A stretch of DNA of 64,000 nucleotides from positions 1,302,001 through 1,366,000 of the forward strand of contig JACGCM010000012.1 of assembly GCA_014058105.1 (NCBI GenBank), in the 5' to 3' direction. Made by a program: the position numbers and the translations under genes. Position 1 is the stretch's first letter. The number at the start of each line of letters is the position of its first letter. The notes beneath the pieces are model-generated. The model made no database searches and had not been told where the DNA came from. It saw only the letters and a program-made list of their open reading frames with translations. This DNA comes from Kingdonia uniflora (taxonomy: Eukaryota; Streptophyta; Magnoliopsida; Ranunculales; Circaeasteraceae). Below, in pieces: positions 21,912-32,900 of the stretch.

Positions 21912-22919
21912 ACAAATGCAGTAATGAGACGTTGAATGGGCATCCACAGTAAGCTCCTTAACCTGTTATTTGGTAAAGTAGGAAGCCGAAACCGGCCAAC
22001 AAATATTCACTTATCCAGTGATATAAGCAATGTCTTAAATGGTGAATCTCAAACATAAACTTTCTTTAGTAGCGCTTTTCGGTCCTCTTCAAAAAGCAAT
22101 TTTCAAACCATTCTTTATCTAATGTTTACCCCATAACTTCTCAAACAATAGCTTTTGGAGCTTCTACTAAACCCACCAAAAAAAGCAACAAAATTTAATT
22201 AGCTTTCGCTTTTCTAGAAGTTGTTTTAACTTGTTTTCCACAATACCATCATGAGTATAATTTGATTTGGACTTCTAAACTTGAATTTAGGAAAATATGA
22301 ACAGCAAGCAACAATAATAGTAGAGATAGAGATTTAAAACTAAGCGAAGAAGCAACGAGTTCCCAAGAGACCACGCTAGCTATCGACATGAAAACATTTG
22401 GTAATATTGCTTTTCGCAATATATCTCCACATTTCCATCAAAATGTTCCAATTCTTTTGTAGTATAAGATTGATTTGGACTTGTTGTGTATCCACATTCT
22501 TCTAGTAGAATGAATTTGTAAGATCATCTTCGATGGTATCATTATTAACAATATTGTATGATGCCCTACTTACAAAAGTCGTGTACCATTCGTGTACCAT
22601 TCGTGTATCACTATCAAAGATACTATCGACGTAAACAAAAGATGGCGTGTTTGGCTAATATCCTAAGATGACCTCATTATACACATCTATAATTCAACAA
22701 TTCAGTTGAACTCTCATCACATATCATTAATTCCCCAAACAGACCCTAAAATATCATCTCAAACTCACCAAATACAAAAGAAATGATCTTGCTTGCTTAA
22801 ATGCTTGCATGACTACAATGTCAAATATATATATCTCAAACCCCATATCTTCATTATTGTTTCTGTTACGCACAAGCAACAGCAACCAAACCCTAACCCT
22901 TATCTCGATTTTTTTTGCC
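21912..22919. other. Intergenic, possible small MITE at about 22,642-22,747
   Basis: No gene. Between 22,642 and 22,747 the ends GGCGTGTTTGGCTAAT and (reverse complement) AGGGTCTGTTTGGGGAAT form an imperfect terminal inverted repeat of the common 'TGTTTGG' kind. No target duplication was recognised. The rest is AT-rich sequence. A telo-box, AAACCCTAA, lies at 22,889-22,897 in the promoter of the downstream protease. Confidence 0.35.
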
Positions 22920-22927
22920 TATATAAA
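22920..22927 (+). promoter_or_regulatory. TATA box of the cysteine protease gene
   Basis: TATATAAA lies 47 bases before the ATG at 22,974. That spacing would give a very short leader of roughly 15-20 bases, consistent with a compact plant promoter. Confidence 0.7.
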
Positions 22928-22943
22928 CCAACACAGCACATGA

Positions 22944-24217
<1,274 letters not shown>

Positions 24218-25726
24218 AGATCGTGACCCTTTGTTTTTATTTCACGCATTATTGCACTTGTTTCACATAAAACCCTGTAATAATGTTTCGAATATTCAAT
24301 GTTTCTATGTGTTAAATTTGGATTGCGACGTAAACAGTTTGATTTACGGGAAATAATGTTTAGAAATTATTCTACAAGGGAGATTTGTAATGCTTGCTAT
24401 AGCAATTTTTATCTTTTTACCATTACATCATAGTAGTGGATCAGCGGCCTAAGATACATGTTCGATTGACTTAAACCCTCTTAGGTAGTTTTTGGCAACC
24501 AGGGAGGTCATAATCCCGACTAATCCCTGGGGCACATGACAACCTTGCCAACCCACATGTCGAACTCAAGACCCGTTGGTGTTGGTAGTAAATCGAACTC
24601 AAGACCTCTGTTTCTTATGTGCCTCAGTGATTTATTTATTTTAGCTTGAGGTATCGTGGCCATTTGGCCAGATCCTTGTTAGTAATCCGTCAAACTATTC
24701 CCATTTAATTCACGAATTTTTCGTTTTATTGATAAGCGGCAGTATTTTTTAAAAATTAATTAATTAAAACATGAATTTTTAAGTTAAAACGTTTAAAACA
24801 CGAATTTTTCATTTTTCAAATTTTTTTTCCCAAAAATACTTCAATATTGAAGGAAAAATAATAATAAAATTCTTAAATTCTTGAGAAGGCTGTATTTGAT
24901 CTATTTTCACATGGTTTATAAATAATAAATGTTAATTATTGAGAACACACATAAACATACTATTATTTGAGGTTATTTAAGTGAGGTTCGTTAATAATTG
25001 CAATAAATAAGAATAAATGGTGGGTTGGAATTATAATTTATCATTTGTCCTTTGTGATATAACTTAAAACTTGTGCTTATTTTATGATAAAAGATAGAAT
25101 TTCATATACATACATGTATACATTTACCAAATTTTTAACCCTCGAATAATTGAAACTAAACTAGCATTTTTCATCATATTGTATCGTTCCGTTTCGCGAT
25201 TTATTAACCGAATTTTTGATCGAATTAAAAATGTTGAAAAACGAATAAAACCCGCATTATTGTCGAACCGTGTAAATCCCGAATTCCGAATTACTAACAA
25301 GGGGATAGACTGTCAATTCCCTGACAAGATCCTCTAGGGGGCGTGCAATAGCCAGCAAACCATACGAACCAGGCAAGCTGGCACAAAACCGCTCGGGCTC
25401 ATACCAACCTCAAACCCCACCCAGTTATGAAGTTGGCAAATGGTGATAAATTATGAACTGAGAAAAACAAAAATACTCACACACATGTTTTCAACTCGGT
25501 AAGATAACAATCTCTCACAATTACATACTGTTGAAGAAACGATCAGCACAAGTTACATCGTGTAACAATAGGAAAAAAAATATATTACGAAATCTTGGAA
25601 CGGAAGCCCACATTCATAATCAACTTAATTTTTGCTTCTACATTATGAGAAAATAAAGAATTTGAGATACAAAATTGCATCGTCTTTCTGATCAGTATAG
25701 CGCAAACCCTTTAATCTCAGTGGAAA
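24218..25726. other. Region between converging genes; AT-rich, SINE-like piece on the minus strand
   Basis: The protease and the BTB-TAZ gene end toward each other across 1.5 kb. At about 24,480-24,620, read on the minus strand, TTGAGTTCGA occurs twice (RNA polymerase III B-box-like). It is followed by 'ggcaaggttgtcatgtgccccagggattagtcggg', cut here by gaps, which resembles 26,920-26,960 on the plus strand. A third related piece at about 25,310-25,465 ends in the same 'ggcaaatggtgataaattat'. No genes seen. Confidence 0.4.
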
Positions 25727-27921
25727 TCATAGCTTCTTCACTCTCTTATTCAATAGTATCGATAATTTAGTCGTGACTTTCGCATACACCACTCTCCTTA
25801 CAAGTAGTCTCCACCTAATATCGTTTCTCTTCTTGTCTTGCTGCGATCTCACTTTAAATTGCCTGTGAAACATCAAATAGAATGTCGATTATTAGCGCCT
25901 ATTATACGTTAACACGCCAAGTTTACAAAATAAATATGGCCAATGACACATTACCTGCATAGAGGAACATTGCAGGAATCGGATTGATCACATGTAGACG
26001 AATGTAGTCTAAGAATTTGCCACATTCGTTTGCACTGGGAACACCCACCGTTAACTTTCTTCTTGCACGTCGCAAAATGGCAAATCAACTGTTGAAGACC
26101 TTGACAAGTCGAATAGTTTTTGCATGGGAACTTCTTTTTGATGGGATCTTTATCGTATGGCCCTACGTGAATGCATCCTTCTGTGAATATGTGTTGTAAA
26201 CAATCCATTGCTTCGCTTAATTGCAAGTATAAACTCTTTTCTGCGATTTGTTTCCTCCTTTGCTTCAGCCTCTATTTTAATTTCAATCAGATGTTAGTTT
26301 AAAACTAAAACATCAAAAATATAAAAACATCTCCAACAGAGAAGGTATGTTATTCCGATTTTGAATACTAATATCGGAATAGCATACCACTTTGTTTCAA
26401 CAGATTTCTCTCAAAATTTAGTTTTTTATTAAAATTGGAACCCACAATATTATTTTATGTGAGAGAGAGAAAATTTTTATTAAAAATTGGGACCCATAAT
26501 GCTCATTTATTAGAGAGAGAAAAGAAAGGAAGAAGAAAAAATATTTGTAAGGAACACACAAAAGTAGTATGCACATACCCTCTCCAAGTTCCGGATTTGC
26601 ATACTTTGGAGGGGTATGGGGGTGAGTATATTGTACACCATACCCATGTTTGAAAGGGTTTTTGCAAAAGTATGTGAAAAGTGTAACAGCATAACATGCT
26701 GGTGGGGATGCTGTAATAAATCGAAATATTTTCGGTTTTTGAGATTATTTTAAGAGTATTTTAGTATATATATTTTTAGTGTCCAATAGGTATATTTGCC
26801 TCGAAAAATGTGTTGTGACAAGCCAATAGGGTTGGTATGGGAGTTGGGGACCATGCTTGAAAAAGTAGCTGTCCTGAGTTCGATTCACCAGGGTCCACTT
26901 GCCAAGATTTATCCCGACATACCATGCATGTAAATTGGCACGGTTAAGATGTTCCCAAGGGATTAATCAGGCAAATGGTGATAAATTATGAACGTAGTTC
27001 ACCCTAGTTTGGTTGGCATGCAAAAAAAAATGTATTAGAGTTGAAAATTGTATTTACCAATTCGGAGTCATTGATGAATTGTAGAATCTCGAGCTCGAGC
27101 CTAGGGTCATGATTTTGTATAAACCTCCACCCTTCGGTCATCTCCACCCCCTTGAATTCTTCCATCACAAGTTTCATACATTTTAGGTAAAGATCTGGTG
27201 CATCGCATAGCTTGGAAATCTGTAATACGTCCACCACGTTCTCAATCGTCAACCGTTGATCTAAACCAATCCTGCATCTCTCCTTCAATTTGGGTACTGA
27301 GAAAAAGTGAGAAAGTACCAAAAGGTGCACCCCAAACTCGTGTATTTCCTCCTCACTACATCTGCAAACAAAGGGCATAGTGTTTAAATAGCGAAAAAGT
27401 AGGTGAATAATCCACGTGTCGAGCATAGAGAAAAAGGACGGCTTCCCACCAATAAAGGAGGAGCCAGCCCAGCGAAAAATAAAAAAATAAAAAACCTGAA
27501 TGAGTAGAGAAAGCGAAGAAAGGCGACGACGGAGTCACAAGGAACACCAAGAATGTGAATGATCTTCTCCGAACCCATCCCCTTACGAGGTCGACTTTCC
27601 AAGATGTTCTCCAACACTAGCGATCCCGCGCCCTTCAAATTCAAAAAACTATAAATATTTACAAAACTGATACTAATTTCTTAACAAGTTTAATTAGTAG
27701 CTTACCAGAATGCTAGAATGAGCAGGAATGGTTATTCCAGCAGATGTGATGATTCGAACGTCTGGTACTGGTAAAGGACGCAACGAGTATAAGTCCATCG
27801 TGAAATATGAGTTGTGTGATGTTTTGTTGTGTCCATATATATAGGCAAAATGAGGACTAGAAACAACCCCCAGCTGCAGCTTAGAGGGAAATATCATACT
27901 ACTTTCCTCATTTGCCCCCAT
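25727..27921 (-). CDS. BTB/POZ and TAZ-domain protein (BT family)
   Basis: Five exons on the minus strand: 27921-27706, 27632-27496, 27361-27058, 26271-25955 and 25862-25727 (stop TGA). Lengths sum to 1,110 bases, 369 residues, the usual BT size. Exons 1-2 give the BTB domain (VPDVRIITSAGITIPAHSS, SEKIIHILGVPCDSV). Exon 3 gives the BACK-like part (LTIENVVDVLQISKLCDAPD). Exon 4 gives the TAZ zinc finger (CHFATCKKKVNGGCSQC, LRLHSSTCDQSDSC). Exon 5 gives a basic tail (WRLLVRRVVYAKV). Known role of the family: CUL3-associated, calmodulin- and bromodomain-binding nuclear scaffold in hormone, nitrate and stress responses. A second ATG at 27,798 lies about 40 bases after a TATATATA, so a shorter 328-residue start is possible. 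The exon 2 acceptor is not a strong consensus. Confidence 0.9.
26325..26713. mobile_element. MITE in BTB-TAZ intron 3 (Tourist-like)
   Basis: The ends read AAACATCTCCAACAG and, reversed, CAGCATCCCCACCAGC, with TAA on both sides (26,322-26,324 and 26,714-26,716). About 389 bp, no coding. An internal hairpin lies at 26,344-26,359 / 26,373-26,388, with 16-bp stems and one mismatch. The end sequence resembles that of the PIF element at 28,280. The target duplication is short, so the boundary is tentative. Confidence 0.5.
26830..26995 (+). repeat. SINE-like repeat
   Basis: Contains GAGTTCGATTCACC, similar to a tRNA B box, at about 26,877. A possible A box (TGGTATGGGAG) lies about 40 bases upstream. 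The 3' part shares 'ggcaaatggtgataaattatgaac' (cut here) with 25,430-25,455, and 'cccaagggattaatcaggc' with the minus-strand piece at 24,5xx. It lies in intron 3 of the BTB-TAZ gene. Confidence 0.35.
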
Positions 27922-28410
27922 GTTTACTTTTTCAATTTTGATGCTGATGTGGCTGATAAAACTACCAAATCAACTGGATAACATAGCCACGTCCGAGACC
28001 AATTCGTGTGTCCAACTAATCGTTATCAATTGTTTACGTTTTCTGGGGACAAGTTCATCACTGGATATTTTCACATTGGGTTGATCATGACATGGCAACT
28101 GACGTAATTATCATTTTAGTCCAGAGGCGTGCCAAGAATTTTGAGTGTGTTTTAGGATTTCTTTGACTGTAATGGAAAGCCGATTGACCGTATGGGCTTT
28201 ACCAGAAACACTCATTTCCACTAGATCATAGTGTCTACTTATAATCATACATACTTTAGATAATGTCCGGGTCATGTTAGAGCATCTCTAGCAGCAAGTG
28301 TGGGTTTGGGTGTGAGTTCTGACACCCTAGCCCACCAAACCCACAACTCACACCCGACCTCTCCCAGCAGCCAGTGTGAGTTGCCAACGTGGATTTTAAT
28401 TTTGAAGAGA

Positions 28411-29220
28411 TTAAAACACCGCCCCTTCAACTGTAAGTAAAAAGAAATCATAACGTACCCGATCTTCTGTTTTTCCGCTGCTATTCCTAAATCGTTCTTG
28501 AGCAACTATCCCCTTGTACACTACACATTGTGCATTAAGGGAATACCACTGAGATTTGGTTGACCCACATGATCGTCGTGTGGGGCACTCGGGGTCTCTG
28601 TTAAAGGCAATGTTGACATTTCGATAGAAAGTGAAACCCTTTGTGCGGCCATCTGTTTGGACAGAAGTTGTTACCCACGCCCTTGCGAGACACGTAAAGT
28701 CTGCTTCCGTCCAATGCATTTTAGTATCATCCGTCTCTTCCAAAAACTCAGCATCTTCTGGCACTTGCACGCTTTGTCTTTGTTTTGCAGGTGTTTTTTT
28801 TTTTCTTCCTTTTCTTTTTCCTTTCTAAGGAGACGCCACTTCAACAGGTATTGACGCATTTGCGTCACTTTGACTGTGCTGAGTAGATTCACCATGTAAT
28901 AGATAGTTCTGAAAGTAATTTGGAGGTTGAAAACCTTGACGTTGAGTGAGGGGATAGGGTTGATAGTGCGAGTTAAACGCCTGAGGTTGCGGTTGAGAGA
29001 GTGTAAATAGACTTTGATATTGTCCATAACCTGGATCCCCTTGTGACATGGTAAACGGAGGTGGGGCCTGTGATTAGAATTGAGGTTGCAATTGCGATGG
29101 ATTTTGGTAGATGTATGGAGTGAATTGTGATGATAGGTGAGCAAATGGTGTTGAAGGTGGGTTATGGGAGGATGGGGTCGACGGTGTAGAGTTATTACTA
29201 CTGGTGCCGGAGTTCGCCAT
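28411..29220 (-). pseudogene. PIF/Harbinger ORF1 (Myb/SANT-like DNA-binding protein), two stops
   Basis: From ATG at 29,220 one frame runs to 28,411 with two in-frame stops, a TAA near 29,080 and a TAG at 28,825. The N-terminal third is Ser/Pro/Asn/Gln-rich (MANSGTSSNNSTPSTPSS). A basic stretch follows (KGKRKGRKKK), then a SANT-like trihelix with spaced Trp residues (MHWTEADFTCLARAWVTTS, STKSQWYSLNAQC). In the superfamily, ORF1 helps import the transposase and bind element ends. The stops make this copy probably non-functional, although the frame is otherwise preserved. Confidence 0.75.
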
Positions 29221-29311
29221 TTGGGGAGAGCGTAAAGGTTCTCATCTGCTCTGCAATTGGTTTTGGGGAAGTAGTCATGGAGTGTGGATCAAAATAATTG
29301 AGATTTGAGGA

Positions 29312-29339
29312 GTTTAGATTACCGCGCGGTAATCTAAAC
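29312..29339. repeat. Perfect 28-bp palindrome
   Basis: Self-complementary over 28 bases with core ACCGCGCGGT, inside the PIF element upstream of its ORF1. Directly to the right lies a second inverted repeat, GAGTGTGAGCTCCTCACACTC. Possible cruciform or transposase or regulator binding site; function unknown. Confidence 0.9.
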
Positions 29340-29913
29340 ACCGCCAAACTCAATTTCTTTGAGTGTGAGCTCCTCACACTCAATTGAGTTACTGTAGCAC
29401 CAGGTCACCCAACTCACACTCAAAAAAACACTGTTGGGAGACTCCAAAGTGTGGGTTTGCAAACCCAACTAAACCCACACCCTGCTGCATTTGCTCTTAT
29501 GTTACTGGTAATGCCATAAATTTGACTGCCGTATAATAATAATAGTCACAGAATGCATGTAGGCTAAAGTTCATTAACACTGCAACCGATTAATCAAAAC
29601 TATGGGGCATATATAGTATAGCGGTGTTCCACACAACTTTCCAAAATCGAGCCTTAAATCGGAATATTTCATTCAGTTTCTGCCAAAAAAAAAACTATGG
29701 AAATCAGAGATCAACTGTAACTGGAAAGTTCTCGCTAAAGTACACATTTTCTTAAGTTAATAAATCTGTTACGTTTTACACGTAATATAAACCTGAGAGA
29801 AAAATATCAGGCACAAATCACCTACTACAACATAAACTAACCTCGATCTTTTTATATACCTTACAAGGGGTGGAAGTACACAATGTTGCAGAGCTAGAGC
29901 AGAACACAAAAAT

Positions 29914-32900
29914 TCAGGAGAAAGAGATGCGGTTTGTAGATTGAGATGAATGACTGCACTGACCAAATATGTCAGGGATATCGTCCCATTTTCTCTTCTC
30001 TCTTGCCTCCCAGTAGCCACCAGTATAACGGTAACAGTCTTCCTCTCTATCCTTCTTGAACCACCTTGGCTGCCATCCCCTTTCTTGCAACCTCCTCGCC
30101 TGCACCACCACAAAAAAAGAACCCATATAATTAGGATATTTGAGCAGTCACAAAAATACTGAATAAGATTTAGAAGTAAGAATATGTATACAAATACATA
30201 ACAGACAGTATACAACAAAAAATTTATAGGAACATTTTTACAGGAACAAAAAAATTATAATCATCTATCCAATACATTACTGAAACACAACTCACCAACA
30301 GCTTTTGATGTTCTTAGGTTCACTATATGCGTCGATAAGATGCACTATATCGCAAATTTGGGCATTACCGTATAATTCTATGGACCCTTCGTCAGTACTA
30401 TACAGCAAATATGAACCCAAACCTGAAATAGTGTTTTCTTCTCAGTAACTCCTAGTAACTAAACAGAAGTCCCAGTTCACTTTTATTTCAGCTTTCTTTT
30501 CATGCATTATCATAACACATCAAAAATAAGGTTACTGCTAGTCCCATAAACTCGAAACAAAGTAAAAGCATTCTGCTTTTGAAGTTCTTTTTTAGCCAAT
30601 AAATCCAGCAAGAAAAGGTCCAAAGTCCAATCTACTGTATAGTTCTTCAGAGTGACTAAATTGAAACATCTTATGTTTTCATAAAGCTTGTGTCTACGGG
30701 CATTATTTATCGTTTTAGAGCGGGGGGAAATAGGCAAAGGTAAATCTGATGCAACAACTTCCTCTGGGAGGTCTAATATTCCCCGTTTAATGTGGTGACA
30801 AGGAAGACAGAATATTTCTTGTCAGTCTCGCGGACTTACTCGAAGTTGGAGATACTCGCCGTGTAAACACAGATAGATTATTCAGGGCTTTTCTCTTAAA
30901 TAAAATCAGTCGGCCGAATCGGATCAGATGAACTGGTTTGATCACCGCAGTATAAGTTATACCAGGTGTTTGATCACCTGGTATAGATGACAGTTTTGTC
31001 ACCTGTTGAGAACTAGTTTGAGTGCTTTTAGCACCCCTGGCCAAAGGATAATCAAAACTGTGCTACTCTATTGGGTAAGACATGTTTTGTAGATTAACCA
31101 CCAGTTTTAGGGGCCAATTTGGTCGTCCTCTGAGAGAACCAGTATTAGTGCTTTAAGCACCCTCTGGCCAAGGAAAGTTCCTAACAGGTCCCCTAGCTGG
31201 TATATGGATGTGCAGATATACCAACTTAGAAGGGAGAGACTCCACTTTGAGAGGTGTGAGGAGATCTACCATCACAACCATCCAGTCAAAGCAAGATAGA
31301 GTGTTAAGAGTGAGAGGCTGAACCCTCAATAGGTGCCATTTAGACCTACCTTTGAGAACTGGGCTTTATATCCATGATAATCTTTGGCTAATGGTTGGAC
31401 ATAAATGTGTTCCTATTTTGGGAAAGGTCTACAAAAACAAGAGTGGAGAGGTATCTGCTTATGCTATTATTGGTTGTGTAGATGACATATATGTTGGATG
31501 AGTAGGCACACTGGCCTAAATCTGAAGGTCGTGATGGGTGCTATGGGGGAGTATCTATAGCATAGTCAACAGAAAGCATGAGCTTGAAGGCCATGAGTCA
31601 AGGATTGTGGTTAATAACTAATAAGAGAGATTTTCTTCACTTTTTCTTATAGGAATATTATAGTAGGAGAACTATTTCTCTTAAACATAGTGAGATTAGA
31701 AAATTAAGAAAACAGCATAAACTCTCAATCTTGACCATTGTAAAGACTAGAATTGCTAGGGAGAAAAAAAATAAAAATGTTAATAATATAGCCCAAGGCT
31801 GGGAGTGTCAGGACACCTTTGAGTAGTCTGAATATGGCAGGATGCTCTTATTGTGGGACTCCAATGCTGTTAAGATGGTGGTGAAGGACATCTCTGCCCA
31901 AGCTACAACTGTTCAAGCCAATTGGACTAATAACCTAAGACTCCAAAATTTATCCTCTGTTGTTTATGTGAGTAAAACCGCCTTAAGTAGAAATGAACTA
32001 TGGTCAGACCTAACCAACAATGCTTTTAAATATTGTTGATCCTTGGTAGGTGATTGGGGAAATTAATAGCATTCTTACTGTGCAGGATAAATCTGATTGA
32101 GTTGACATTAAAACTTTTAATTACACTGGCCTTGTGGACTTCGTGGAAGCTTCCGGCCTCACTGATTGCAAAGCTTGGTCAAATAATAGGATTGGAGAGG
32201 ACATAATCTACACTAAAATTGACAGGGCTATGATCAACTCTCACTGGATTGCAAATATGCCAGATACAGTTGCTATTTTTTGAGTCCAGGAGTTTCTGAC
32301 CATACTGATATGGTTGCTAAACTCCAATGCCCTCCAACAATCGGCCTCAAACCATTTAAGTTCTACAACAGCTGGACCAAGGGAATTTTTTTTTATGCAA
32401 ATAGTACAAAGCTGTTGGGATACTACTGTTTAAGGAAATCCAATGTGTAAACTGGTTAGTAAGGTCAAGCTTGTCAAGGAGGCCTTGAAACCATGGAGCA
32501 ATAGCAAGTTTGGTAAGATGGGAGAGCATGTGGGTAATGCTAAGAAGAAGCTGGAGATCACTCGAGGCTTACTTCTCAGAATGCTCAGCTAGTTGTGGAG
32601 GAAAGACTGTTTGAGAGATTGTGCTACTTTGGCAAGTGCAAAAAGAATCGATGAAGAGGATGTCCAGGGTCAGTGGTTCAATCTAGGAAACAATTAAAGT
32701 GCCGTGTTTCACCTTTCTATTAAGGCTAGAAGGTCAAGAAACAACATTGCTACAACTGATGTTGATGGTAATGTTCTTAGTGGCATTAATAAGATTGGAG
32801 AAGAGGGACTTACTTTGAGAGCATTTTGGGCACAGCTGGTTGGAGCACTTTGATAGTCTCCAACAACTTAACAATTTGAAAACAGAATGAGACTGAGATT

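Larger units (their letters stand above)
28280..29496 (-). mobile_element. Non-autonomous PIF/Harbinger element carrying only ORF1
   Basis: 1,217 bp flanked by TTA on both sides (28,277-28,279 and 29,497-29,499), the 3-bp target duplication of the PIF/Harbinger superfamily. Ends: GAGCATCTCTAGCAGC and, reversed, GAGCAAATGCAGCAGG, followed in both by GTGTGGGTTT. Subterminal repeats of the same word occur inside. It holds a Myb/SANT-type ORF1 but no DDE transposase, so it would need a transposase supplied elsewhere. It lies between the BTB-TAZ gene and the oxysterol-binding-protein gene. Confidence 0.85.
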
